42,271 nt of DNA from Caldipriscus sp964426895 (GTDB lineage Bacteria; Hydrothermota; Hydrothermia; LBFQ01). The notes below the pieces were generated by a model that saw only the letters and a program-made list of their open reading frames with translations, was not told the origin of the DNA and did not search any database. This document shows positions 8,030 through 16,055 of the stretch, piece after piece (position 1 is the first letter of the stretch; every line of letters begins with the position of its first letter). Location of the stretch: contig CAYRSH010000008.1 of NCBI GenBank assembly GCA_964426895.1, positions 1 through 42,271 on the forward strand, given 5' to 3'. A program made the translations under genes and the position numbers.

Positions 8030-9090
8030 GACAACCCCCTCCTTAAAGCCTCATCAATTGCCGACCAGAATGGGTCAACCATTGGGTGTTCAAGGGGTTT
8101 TTGTTCCCCGCCTTCCACTATCCACATACCTTTTTCCTTTGGTAGGAACTCACCCACTATTTTCGCATCTATACCATTGTTTTTTAGTCTTCTTACGACT
8201 TCGTCCGCCTTATCCGGAACGGCTGCTATTACTAAGGTTCCCTCACTAATTGAAGAATAGGGTTCCATACCGAAGAGTTCGCATATCTCCAAAACGCCTT
8301 CCTGAACTGGAATCTTATCCTTGTAGAGTATTACGCCGACTCCAGAAGCTTCGGCCATTTCATAAACCCCACCCAATACACCGCATTCCGTAGCATCGTG
8401 CATGGCTTTAACCCCCTCTTCCCTATAACCCACGGATACGGCCGTTAAGGCGTCATCAACGGTACTCATCTTGTAAAACAAAGATTTACCCTTCTCCGCT
8501 ATTTCATCCCCGAGTTTTTCGGCTATGTAGTTTGGGAATAGGTTTGCGAATATACCGGTGGCTTCAACCGCCGGTCCCTTGGTAATTATTAAAACATCAC
8601 CTTCGGAGGCCATTTTTGGGGTTAGGAATTTGTCCTCATCTCCAATTGCTATAAATGTAGCCCCTCCAACCATGGGGTATTCGCATCCCGGATACCTTGC
8701 GGTGTGACCGGTTACAACCGACGCCCCATACTTTTTACTCTCCTCATCCCAGACCCTCCAAACAATTTCAAACTCTTCCTCCGTTATCTCCATAGGTAGG
8801 TTAAAATCCGCCGTTATGTATGCCGGGGGATATCCGGAGGTGCTAACATCCGAGGCCAATATATGCCATGCAAACCAAGCGGCCTTTTCCCATCCATAAG
8901 CGGGAAGTATGTATATAGGGTCGGTTGTGAATATCATAACCTTACCGTTTCCGATACGAACCACACCCGTATCAACGCCATGCTGGGGAGGTACGATGAC
9001 CTCCTCCCTTTTTGCACCAAGCCTTGGAAATATGTAAGTGTCAAAAAATTTCGGGGAAATTTTCCCTATGCTTGGAAACTTTACCTTCAT
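8026..9090 (-). CDS. AIR synthase/HypE-related protein
   Basis: A 354-residue member of the PurM/HypE/SelD/ThiL superfamily of ATP-binding enzymes. The N-terminal half carries GVDTGVVRIGNGKVMIFTTDPIY and ILASDVSTSGYPPAYITADF, the ATP/metal-binding region. The C-terminal half has VEATGIFANLFPNY, MHDATECGVLGGVYEMAEAS (the HD-T-GG motif) and SISEGTLVIAAVP. It lacks the HypE C-terminal PRIC-type cysteine end, so it is not hydrogenase HypE itself. The reaction is unknown. The ATG lies 8 nt after a TATAAT box. It heads a two-gene unit with XapX and is divergent from the BamD-like gene. Confidence 0.8.
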   Translation of the reverse strand: MKVKFPSIGKISPKFFDTYIFPRLGAKREEVIVPPQHGVDTGVVRIGNGKVMIFTTDPIYILPAYGWEKAAWFAWHILASDVSTSGYPPAYITADFNLPMEITEEEFEIVWRVWDEESKKYGASVVTGHTARYPGCEYPMVGGATFIAIGDEDKFLTPKMASEGDVLIITKGPAVEATGIFANLFPNYIAEKLGDEIAEKGKSLFYKMSTVDDALTAVSVGYREEGVKAMHDATECGVLGGVYEMAEASGVGVILYKDKIPVQEGVLEICELFGMEPYSSISEGTLVIAAVPDKADEVVRRLKNNGIDAKIVGEFLPKEKGMWIVEGGEQKPLEHPMVDPFWSAIDEALRRGLS

Positions 9091-9098
9091 AGTCGGGA

Positions 9099-9104
9099 AT
9101 TATA
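9099..9104 (-). promoter_or_regulatory. -10 box for the AIR-synthase-like gene
   Basis: TATAAT followed by TCCCG, 8 nt before the ATG at 9090. It lies inside the -35 zone of the opposite promoter. Confidence 0.5.
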
Positions 9105-9122
9105 CCCCTGTTAAATCCCCCT

Positions 9123-9128
9123 TAAAAT
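9123..9128 (+). promoter_or_regulatory. -10 box for the BamD-like gene
   Basis: TAAAAT followed by TCCC, 8 nt before GTG at 9137. Decides the start: longer upstream readings would lie outside this transcript and would bury the lipoprotein signal. Confidence 0.45.
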
Positions 9129-9136
9129 TCCCACCC

Positions 9137-9760
9137 GTGAAGAAACTTTTAATTATCGGTATTTTGTTTGTTGGGTGTTCCACAATCTTTAAGAAGGGGG
9201 AAAAGGTCAATGTGGTTATACCCGAGGAATCCTTTAAGGCGGGTAAGGAACTCTTTGAAAAGGGGAAATACAAAGATGCCATAAAGAAGTTTAAAGAGGT
9301 TCTTTATGTTAAAGGTTTTGGACCTTTGGCAAACGAAAGCCAGTATTACATAGCGGAATCATATTTGAAAATGGGAGATTATGACCAGGCCATACTTGAA
9401 TTCCGCACACTCGTTGAAAGTTATACAGGATTATCCGACAGTTTGAGGGCTAAGGCTTTTTTGGGGCTTGCGGAGGCGTATAACAAAAAGCACAAAAACC
9501 TATACCTTGATATTTCGGAAATTGACAACGGCTTATATTACGCGTATAGGGTAAAAGAAATGGGTATTTTCACGGAAAAGGCTGATAGCATAATAAAAGG
9601 GATTAACTATAAGAAGGCCACAAAACTCCTTTTGGAGGCGGATGTTTATTACAAACTGAAAATTTTAAGGTCTTGGAAGTTATACCTTGAAGAGTTTTTA
9701 AAGTTGCATCCGGATGACCCAAGGGTTGATTCCATTAAGGCTTTGCTGGGTGAAAAATGA
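9137..9760 (+). CDS. BamD/YfiO-like outer-membrane assembly lipoprotein
   Basis: A 207-residue lipoprotein with TPR repeats. The GTG start at 9137 gives VKKLLIIGILFVGCS, a 13-residue signal with lipobox L-F-V-G-C. TPR-like helices follow: SFKAGKELFEKGKYKDAIKK, ANESQYYIAESYLKMGDYDQ and AILEFRTLVESY, the layout of BamD, which helps insert beta-barrel proteins. It could be another TPR lipoprotein of the same class. The adjacent porin-like genes fit an envelope role. It overlaps the next gene by an ATGA. First gene of the long plus-strand run. Confidence 0.75.
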   Translation: MKKLLIIGILFVGCSTIFKKGEKVNVVIPEESFKAGKELFEKGKYKDAIKKFKEVLYVKGFGPLANESQYYIAESYLKMGDYDQAILEFRTLVESYTGLSDSLRAKAFLGLAEAYNKKHKNLYLDISEIDNGLYYAYRVKEMGIFTEKADSIIKGINYKKATKLLLEADVYYKLKILRSWKLYLEEFLKLHPDDPRVDSIKALLGEK

Positions 9761-10704
9761 AGGTGGGAATATTTGGTGGTAGGTTTGACCCCCCGCATTT
9801 TGGACACCTTTTACTATGTAGGGATTTGGTGGAAGGGGGTTTTTTGGACGAGGTTAGGTTCTTGGTAAATTATCACCCACCGCATAAAAGGGCTTACGCT
9901 TCATATTATCATAGGGTTAGGATGGTTGAGATTTTGTTAAGGGGTGAAGAAAAATTAAGGGTTGATACCTTTGAAGGGGATATTGGAATTTCCCCATCCT
10001 ACACTTATGAAGTCCTGAAACTTTACAGGGAGAAATATCCGGATGATGAAATATTTTTTGTTTTGGGTGCGGATCAAATGGTGGATATAAAGACTTGGAA
10101 GAATTATATGGAATTACCCTATTTGGCCAAGTTTTTAGTTTTGGCAAGGGGAAACTTTGAGATTCCGGAAGATGTTATGGAAATATTTAAGCCGGTTATT
10201 GTAAAACATCGTTTGGTGGAAATATCCTCCTCTGAGATAAGGGAAAGGCTTTCCAAGGATAAAAGCGTTAAGGGTTTAACATCCGAGGGGGTAATAGAAT
10301 ATATCCAATTTTACGGTTTATATTCAAAGCCGCAAAGTGTTGAAGTTTTTGTTGACGGTTCCTCTTTGGGGAATCCGGGTTTAATGAGGGCGGCCTTTGT
10401 CGTCCTTGTTAATGGCAAAAAGGTTTATGAGGAAATGGAAGAATTGGGAGAGGGGACAAACAACGAGGCGGAATATTATGCCCTTTTTAAGGCTTTGAGT
10501 TGGTTAAAGGATAATTCAATTTTGGGAGCAAGGGTTTATATGGATTCCCTTTTGGTAGTTAAGCAGGTTAAAGGTTTGTTTAAGGTGAAGGCGGAAAACC
10601 TAAGGGATTTAAATGCTAAGTGTAAGCAACTGCTTTTGGAAACCTCTTCTATACTTGAATATATACCAAGGGGATCAAACTTGGCCGATGCCATTATGAG
10701 GTGA
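9757..10704 (+). CDS. nadD: NadD-RNase H fusion protein
   Basis: A 315-residue single reading frame joining two complete enzymes. Residues 1-188 are nicotinate-nucleotide adenylyltransferase (NAD synthesis): nucleotide-binding GGRFDPPHFGH at 7-17, the substrate loop HPPHKRAYASYYHR around 40-53, and SSSEIRERL at 157-165, the ISSTxIR-type motif. After a linker of about six residues, residues 195-315 form an RNase HI-type domain with all four acidic positions in place: D200 (VDGSSLGNPG), E237/E239 (NNEAEYYAL), D263 (YMDSLLVV) and D311 (NLADAIM). There is no frameshift or stop at the junction. The gene overlaps the BamD-like gene by four bases. I know of no standard NadD-RNase H fusion; whether it is lineage-specific cannot be told here. 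Confidence 0.9.
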   Translation: MKVGIFGGRFDPPHFGHLLLCRDLVEGGFLDEVRFLVNYHPPHKRAYASYYHRVRMVEILLRGEEKLRVDTFEGDIGISPSYTYEVLKLYREKYPDDEIFFVLGADQMVDIKTWKNYMELPYLAKFLVLARGNFEIPEDVMEIFKPVIVKHRLVEISSSEIRERLSKDKSVKGLTSEGVIEYIQFYGLYSKPQSVEVFVDGSSLGNPGLMRAAFVVLVNGKKVYEEMEELGEGTNNEAEYYALFKALSWLKDNSILGARVYMDSLLVVKQVKGLFKVKAENLRDLNAKCKQLLLETSSILEYIPRGSNLADAIMR

Positions 10705-10720
10705 AAAATATAATCAAGAG

Positions 10721-10726
10721 TATAAT
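10721..10726 (+). promoter_or_regulatory. -10 box for the outer-membrane protein gene
   Basis: TATAAT followed by ATCCGG, 8 nt before the ATG at 10735. Confidence 0.5.
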
Positions 10727-10734
10727 ATCCGGTT

Positions 10735-11754
10735 ATGTTAATGTTTTTAATGGCCCAATCGCAAGGGATAGAGATAGAAGAAGAGGTTAAGGCTAAACGC
10801 ACGAAGTTCTACACATTGGACGGGCAAATCGGTTTGTGGGCCTCGGATAACCAGTATTATAGGGGCGAATTGGGAATACAGATGCAGTACGATTTGGGTA
10901 TTTACGGGCGTTTATCCTTTATATCCTTTGATAGGTTTTACGGTTTTACCCTACCCACTTTAAAGGAAGCATTTGCGGAATTCTCCTTTGATAATTCGCT
11001 GGATATAAAGGGGGGTTTGGGGGCATTGTTTTGGGGAAACGGCCTTTTACTCGGCGATTACTTAGGAGGTAATCCCTTTGTTGAGGTCTCATACGGTAGA
11101 AGCGTTTGGTTTGATTTGCTACTTGCAAATACTCCATATACCGCATTTGGGGGTTTGAGGGTGGCCTTTGACATAAAGCAATTCGGAGTTGAATTCTACG
11201 GAATAGCGGATACGGGCAAAACCCCATACGGTGGTTTGGTTTTTGAAATGGATTATCCCTTTTGGTATTTAAGCCTTGAAGGTGTAGCCAGTAAGGACAC
11301 CGCCTTCGGTATATATTTAACAAATGCGTTTAATTTTGGGAGGTTTAGGTTAGGTATAAACGGGTTTTCCACAACGAAAAACTATCAGAGGATAATCGGG
11401 CAAGGGTTGGTTTTTGATAAAGATTGGAGCCCATTTACGGGATTTTCCACATACTTAACATATACATCCCCTTCAATACCTTGGACATATATATCGGGTA
11501 GATCCGGCGAGTTTATAAGGCTATCCTTCCTATATCCTATAAACGAAGATTGGACATTTAAGCCCTCTTTTGATCTGGGTATGTATCAAGATATACCCCT
11601 AAGTATTGAAAAGCACAACTACCCATTTGCCGATGCCCATATAAGGTTTGATTGGACGGAAACTATGTATATAGGCTTATCCGCAGGTGCCCTTATAGAT
11701 ACTACGGTTTATTGGAGGGTGGCGGGGTATATATCCAACGCTTTCAGTTTTTGA
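10735..11754 (+). CDS. Predicted outer-membrane beta-barrel protein
   Basis: A 339-residue protein with a very short leader (MLMFLMAQSQG), then alternating polar/aromatic strands typical of a barrel (FYTLDGQIGLWASDNQYYRG, YDLGIYGRLSFISFDRFYGF, LEGVASKDTAFGIYLTNAF) and a C-terminal aromatic residue (AGYISNAFSF). No named family is recognised. Its own -10 box lies 8 nt from the ATG, and its stop abuts the ATG of the MqnA-like gene, so it heads the downstream unit. Function could be a porin or surface channel. Confidence 0.6.
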   Translation: MLMFLMAQSQGIEIEEEVKAKRTKFYTLDGQIGLWASDNQYYRGELGIQMQYDLGIYGRLSFISFDRFYGFTLPTLKEAFAEFSFDNSLDIKGGLGALFWGNGLLLGDYLGGNPFVEVSYGRSVWFDLLLANTPYTAFGGLRVAFDIKQFGVEFYGIADTGKTPYGGLVFEMDYPFWYLSLEGVASKDTAFGIYLTNAFNFGRFRLGINGFSTTKNYQRIIGQGLVFDKDWSPFTGFSTYLTYTSPSIPWTYISGRSGEFIRLSFLYPINEDWTFKPSFDLGMYQDIPLSIEKHNYPFADAHIRFDWTETMYIGLSAGALIDTTVYWRVAGYISNAFSF

Positions 11755-12408
11755 ATGAGCATAGGAATATTACGGGAGTTTGACTTTTACCCTTTCACAT
11801 TAAAAATCCCCAAGGAATGGAAAAAATTATATCTGTCATTTTCGCAAATAAGGGCGGTTTTGCAATCCGGGAAGTTAGACGCCGCACCGTATCCCTATCC
11901 ATATTTAAACCTCTTGGTTGAAGGGTATGAGCCTTCGGAACTGTCATTAACATTAACCAAGGATGCAAAAAGTCTGATACTAATATCAAAATCTCCGGTT
12001 GAAAGCATTGACAATTTTACTCTTGGTATAGTTCAGGGGTACGAACCCATCTTACACTGCGTTGAGCATATCCTTGAAAGGGTACTATTCGGGAAAACTT
12101 TTAAAATAAGGGTTTTTCCCGATATATTTAATGCGGATGCATTTGTCATCTATGGGGATAGGGCATTAATGGGGGAGTTTGGGGAATATAAATATGTTTA
12201 TAACCTTGTGGAAGATGAAATAACGCTTGCCGTATGGGTTGTTAGAAGTGATTTAAAAAACGATATAATCCCACACATTGGGAATTCGTTGGCACATTGG
12301 TACATGGACATGGAGGTTTATGTTTCAAAATACGCAAAATCTAAGGGTTTGGATAAAGAAATGCTCCTCAAACACGCAAAGGGATTAAAATTTAAATATG
12401 GGGGATAG
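11755..12408 (+). CDS. MqnA/MqnD-like periplasmic-binding-fold protein
   Basis: 217 residues. The stretch ADAFVIYGDRALMGEFGEYK followed by YVYNLVEDEITLAVWVVRSD matches the MqnA (chorismate dehydratase) C-lobe, which has an 'ALLIGDxAL...YDLGxxW...LPFVFAxWVVR' pattern. The N-lobe (SGKLDAAPYPYPYLNL, SLILISKSPV, LGIVQGYEPILHCVEHIL) is also like this type II binding-protein fold. MqnA acts in the futalosine route to menaquinone. The protein is short for MqnA (usually about 270-290 residues), and no other futalosine genes are visible, so its role is inferred. It directly follows the barrel gene and overlaps mutS2 by 11 bases. Confidence 0.5.
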   Translation: MSIGILREFDFYPFTLKIPKEWKKLYLSFSQIRAVLQSGKLDAAPYPYPYLNLLVEGYEPSELSLTLTKDAKSLILISKSPVESIDNFTLGIVQGYEPILHCVEHILERVLFGKTFKIRVFPDIFNADAFVIYGDRALMGEFGEYKYVYNLVEDEITLAVWVVRSDLKNDIIPHIGNSLAHWYMDMEVYVSKYAKSKGLDKEMLLKHAKGLKFKYGG

Positions 12409-14173
12409 GGAAAGGTTTATAAACGATATAAGGAAGTTGGTGGCAAAGTATTCTTCAACATCCGTAGGCGAGAGGTTTATCTTATCCCTAAATCCGGATT
12501 ATACCCGTGCGGTAAAGGATTTTAAGTTAATATCGGAGGTGTTGCGGGAATACGAAATGGGTCATTCCCTATCCCTTCCGGTATTTCCAAACATGGACGA
12601 GGTTTTTGAGTATTTTAACAAGTTTGGAGTATTAACGGGTGAGAAGTTATACACAATTGCGGAATTTATAGAAAAATTGGTAAGGCTTAGGGAAGGGATA
12701 CACTCAATAAACTTGGCGTCCTATATTAATATAACCAATGAACTTTTGGGTTTTTCCGAGAGGATAAAGGCAAACATTTCCAAAGATGGTAGCATTAAAA
12801 CCGTAAAAAACCCCCTTTTAAGGGACTTGTACGAGAAGAGAAATAAAGTCCGGGATGAACTTTTAAACCTTTATGCGGGAATAATTGACAAATATTGGGA
12901 TAAATTGAGGGAGAGGCAACCCGTAATGAAAAACGGAAGGCTAACCCTCCCGGTTATATCCAATTATAAAATTGAAGGGGTTATACACGGATATTCATAT
13001 ACCACGGAAACGGTTTTCGTTGAACCCTATGAGGTTATACCCCTACAAAACCATTTAATACAAATTGACGACAGGATAAGGGAGGAAGAAAAAAGGATTC
13101 TCGGGAGACTTATTAATGATTTCTTGCGTTTAAAGGATAACTTGGCAAATTTACATAAATCTTTGGGTTTCATAGATAGCATTTATGCAAGGGCAAAGTT
13201 TTATTTGGAATTTAAATGTTGTTTTCCAGAATTCTCAAAGGATGGGAAATTTGAATTGGTGGAATGTAGGGAACCAATACTGTTTAACAGGTTGAAGGAA
13301 AAAACCGTACCCATTTCAATAAAAACGGATAAATTCGCACTACTCATCACGGGTCCAAATGCGGGAGGCAAAACTGTAAGCCTTAGAACCGTAGCCTATT
13401 CCATCTTAATGGCATCTATGGGTATTCCCATCCCCGCTAAAAAAGCCGTCATACCCTTCGGTTCGGATGTGTTTCCCCTCGGATTTACCCCTTTGGGGAG
13501 CGTTGAAGAGGGGATCTCGCATTTTGTGGGGGAACTTAAAGGGATAAAGGGGATTTTAGAGGAGGTTAAAGGGTACGATTTCGTAATTTTTGATGAGATA
13601 TTTTCATCAACGGATCCGGATGAGGCATCGGCATTGGCGTATGCAATTGCGAAATATTTATCCGACAAAAGGGTTTATGTCTTTATGAGTACGCACTTTT
13701 CAAGTTTAAAGATTCTCGCCCAACACTCGGAATTTTTCAATATCTCCACCCTTGAAAATTACCGCCTTGTAATTGGTAAATTGGGTGAAAGTAGTGGTAT
13801 ATACACGGCAAAAGTCGTGGGATTACCCGAAGAAGTTATTAAACACGCCGAAGATGTGTTTATGCAAATCCCATCCTATATACAAAAGTTGCGTGAAGAG
13901 TATGAGAGTAAAGTTAAAAGGTTAGAGAAGGAAAAAAGGGAAATTGAGGGGTTAAAAAGAAAACTAATAGTGGTATTGGCATCCGCCAAGGAGGGTAAGC
14001 AACCGGAGGAAGCGGAAAAAATCCTGACAACAGGTGAGACTTTGGAATTGGGAAAGGAATATTTTATAAAAAATTTGGGTGTAAAGGGCACACTCCTTGA
14101 AATAAAGGGGAATAAAGCAAAAGTAAAGGTTAGGAACATGGTTATAGAGGTTGATAAGAACAATTTAGTTTAA
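12398..14173 (+). CDS. MutS2-type ATPase without Smr nuclease domain
   Basis: A 591-residue MutS-family protein. The core/lever region is helical (residues about 30-300). The ATPase follows with Walker A GPNAGGKT near 327-334, Walker B VIFDEIFSSTDPDEASALA near 389-407, and the H-loop STHFSSLK near 430. A coiled segment (residues about 485-540) and a small beta KOW-like region (LGKEYFIKNLGVKGTLLEIK) follow, the order seen in MutS2. Normal MutS2 (about 780 residues) continues into a C-terminal Smr domain, which is absent here. MutS2 proteins act on recombination intermediates or collided ribosomes rather than in mismatch repair. It overlaps the upstream gene by 11 bases. Confidence 0.85.
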   Translation: MGDRERFINDIRKLVAKYSSTSVGERFILSLNPDYTRAVKDFKLISEVLREYEMGHSLSLPVFPNMDEVFEYFNKFGVLTGEKLYTIAEFIEKLVRLREGIHSINLASYINITNELLGFSERIKANISKDGSIKTVKNPLLRDLYEKRNKVRDELLNLYAGIIDKYWDKLRERQPVMKNGRLTLPVISNYKIEGVIHGYSYTTETVFVEPYEVIPLQNHLIQIDDRIREEEKRILGRLINDFLRLKDNLANLHKSLGFIDSIYARAKFYLEFKCCFPEFSKDGKFELVECREPILFNRLKEKTVPISIKTDKFALLITGPNAGGKTVSLRTVAYSILMASMGIPIPAKKAVIPFGSDVFPLGFTPLGSVEEGISHFVGELKGIKGILEEVKGYDFVIFDEIFSSTDPDEASALAYAIAKYLSDKRVYVFMSTHFSSLKILAQHSEFFNISTLENYRLVIGKLGESSGIYTAKVVGLPEEVIKHAEDVFMQIPSYIQKLREEYESKVKRLEKEKREIEGLKRKLIVVLASAKEGKQPEEAEKILTTGETLELGKEYFIKNLGVKGTLLEIKGNKAKVKVRNMVIEVDKNNLV

Positions 14174-14180
14174 ACGGGGA

Positions 14181-14186
14181 TAGAAT
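14181..14186 (+). promoter_or_regulatory. -10 box for the FTCD gene
   Basis: TAGAAT followed by AACCGG, 8 nt before the ATG at 14195. Suggests an internal leaderless promoter in the plus-strand run. Confidence 0.4.
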
Positions 14187-14194
14187 AACCGGTT

Positions 14195-15664
14195 ATGAAG
14201 CTTTACGAATGCGTTCCAAACTTTTCGGAGGGCAGAAATCAAGATGTTATAAACGCGTTAAAGGAAGCCATAACATCCGTACCCGATGTTAAACTCTTGG
14301 ATGTTGAAAGCGACCCGGATCATAATAGGAGCGTTTTTACATTTGTAGGGACCGCCGAGGGGGTTTTAGATGCCGCATACAAATCAATAGAGATGGCGGT
14401 TAAACTTATAGACTTGCGAAAACACAAGGGGCAACATCCGAGAATAGGCGCCGCCGATGTTGTACCGTTTGTTCCATTATTTGACGCCACTATAGATGAG
14501 GCGGTTGAATTGGCAAAGACTTTGGCGGAAAGGGTTTCAAAGGATTTTAACTTACCGGTTTATTTATACGGATATGCGGCCACTAAACCGGAAAGGGAGG
14601 ATTTGGCTAATATAAGGAAAGGGGAATTTGAGGGTTTAAAGGAAAAGATGAAAGACCCCAATTGGAAACCGGATTACGGGCCGGATGAACCCCATCCCAC
14701 CGCCGGTGCGACCGTGATAGGCGCGAGAAAAATACTCATAGCGTACAATGTAAACCTTAAAAGTCAAGACTTAAATGCGGCAAAACGCATAGCAAAACAT
14801 ATAAGGTTTAGGGATGGGGGACTTAGGTTTGTAAAGGCTTTGGGTTTTGAATTGGCAACAAAAAATATGGTTCAGGTTTCAATGAATTTAACGGACTTTG
14901 AAGGCACCCCTATCCATGTCGCTTATGAGAATGTAAAAATGTGGGCTGAGAGGTATGGACAACCGGTTTATGAATCGGAAATCGTTGGTTTGGTACCCTT
15001 AAAGGCTCTCGTAGATGTAGCGAGATTTTATTTAAGGTTAAACGATTTCAAAGAGGATCAAATAATTGAAAGTAGGATATACGACGGTTGGACCCTTGAC
15101 CTTTACCTTTCCGAACTGGCAAGTTCCGAGGCTGTACCCGGGGGCGGTAGCGTTTCGGCGTTATCATTGGCACAGGGTGCGGCGTTGGTTTCTATGGTTT
15201 GCGGAATAGGTTTAAAAAGGGAAAAATATTCCGATAACTGGGAAAGTTTTGATAGAATAAAATCCGAAGCAAAAAGGATACTCAAAAGGGCAAAGGAGTT
15301 GATATACGAGGATACCCAAGCCTTCAACAGGGTTATGGAGGTTTATAAGTTGCCAAAAGAGGAAAGGGGAGAAAAACTAAAAGAGGCGTTAATATACGCC
15401 GCAAAAGTTCCTCTGGAAACCGCAAGGTTATCCCTTGATGTATTAAAACTATGCAAAGATTTGGAACCAATAGCGCCAAAAACGGCTATAAGCGATGTAT
15501 ATGTGGCAAGATACCAATCCGTAGCGGCTTTTAAGGGAGCGGTTGAAAATGTGAAAATAAACCTTAAAAGTTTGGAAGAATGTAAAGAAAAAGAAGAACT
15601 ATCCAACCAATTAAAGGATTTGACCGATATGTTTTCCGAATATGAAAGTAAGGGGAGTAATTGA
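14195..15664 (+). CDS. ftcD: Glutamate formimidoyltransferase / formimidoyl-THF cyclodeaminase
   Basis: A 489-residue bifunctional enzyme. Residues 1-175 are the transferase N-domain (YECVPNFSEGRN, DPDHNRSVFTFVG, and the catalytic-histidine stretch HKGQHPRIGAADVVPF). Residues about 180-290 are the C-subdomain (LKSQDLNAAKRIAKHIR). Residues about 305-489 are the cyclodeaminase four-helix domain (LSELASSEAVPGGGSVSALS). It transfers a formimino group from formiminoglutamate to tetrahydrofolate and releases ammonia to give methenyl-THF, normally in histidine breakdown or purine fermentation. No hut genes are visible. It overlaps the following gene by 23 bases. Confidence 0.92.
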   Translation: MKLYECVPNFSEGRNQDVINALKEAITSVPDVKLLDVESDPDHNRSVFTFVGTAEGVLDAAYKSIEMAVKLIDLRKHKGQHPRIGAADVVPFVPLFDATIDEAVELAKTLAERVSKDFNLPVYLYGYAATKPEREDLANIRKGEFEGLKEKMKDPNWKPDYGPDEPHPTAGATVIGARKILIAYNVNLKSQDLNAAKRIAKHIRFRDGGLRFVKALGFELATKNMVQVSMNLTDFEGTPIHVAYENVKMWAERYGQPVYESEIVGLVPLKALVDVARFYLRLNDFKEDQIIESRIYDGWTLDLYLSELASSEAVPGGGSVSALSLAQGAALVSMVCGIGLKREKYSDNWESFDRIKSEAKRILKRAKELIYEDTQAFNRVMEVYKLPKEERGEKLKEALIYAAKVPLETARLSLDVLKLCKDLEPIAPKTAISDVYVARYQSVAAFKGAVENVKINLKSLEECKEKEELSNQLKDLTDMFSEYESKGSN

Positions 15665-16055
15665 AGCGTGTTTATATGTTTCCGATATAGATAAAGCGGA
15701 AGAGTTTTATACGAGCCTTTTGGGTGTAAAACCCTTTGCCAAGGCTAAAAACAGGCATGTTTTTTATAAACTGGAAAACTGTATGTTTCTAATCTTTAAT
15801 CCCGAATACACGAAAATTGGCGGGGATGTTCCACCCCACGGGTATTACGGGCGTGGCCATATAGCATTTGCGGTTTCGGATGAAGAAATTGAATTGTGGA
15901 AGGAAAAAATAAAATCTCTGGGTATAGACATAGAAGCTGAGGTTTTATGGCCTTCGGGTGGGAAATCGGTTTATATCAGGGATCCATTTGGGAACAGCGT
16001 GGAATTCATAACCCCTGAGGCTTGGGGGTTTAATTGGAAGGATTGTACAAACTAA
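15642..16055 (+). CDS. Glyoxalase/VOC-superfamily protein
   Basis: 137 residues, two beta-alpha-beta-beta-beta units of the vicinal-oxygen-chelate fold: IEACLYVSDIDKAEEFYTSL at the start, HIAFAVSDEEIELWKEKI in the middle and SVYIRDPFGNSVEFITPEAW at the end. The usual second-half metal ligands H (GHIAFAV) and E (NSVEFI) are present; the first ligand position holds E instead of the common H. The substrate is unknown (lactoylglutathione, fosfomycin-like or dioxygenase roles occur in the superfamily). It starts inside the end of ftcD and overlaps waaA by 22 bases. Confidence 0.8.
   Translation: MKVRGVIEACLYVSDIDKAEEFYTSLLGVKPFAKAKNRHVFYKLENCMFLIFNPEYTKIGGDVPPHGYYGRGHIAFAVSDEEIELWKEKIKSLGIDIEAEVLWPSGGKSVYIRDPFGNSVEFITPEAWGFNWKDCTN

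Noticed and set aside
9038..9136. Longer N-terminus for the BamD-like lipoprotein
   Set aside because: It would run through the divergent gene's start and both promoters and would bury the lipobox signal; GTG at 9137 sits 8 nt after a -10 box.
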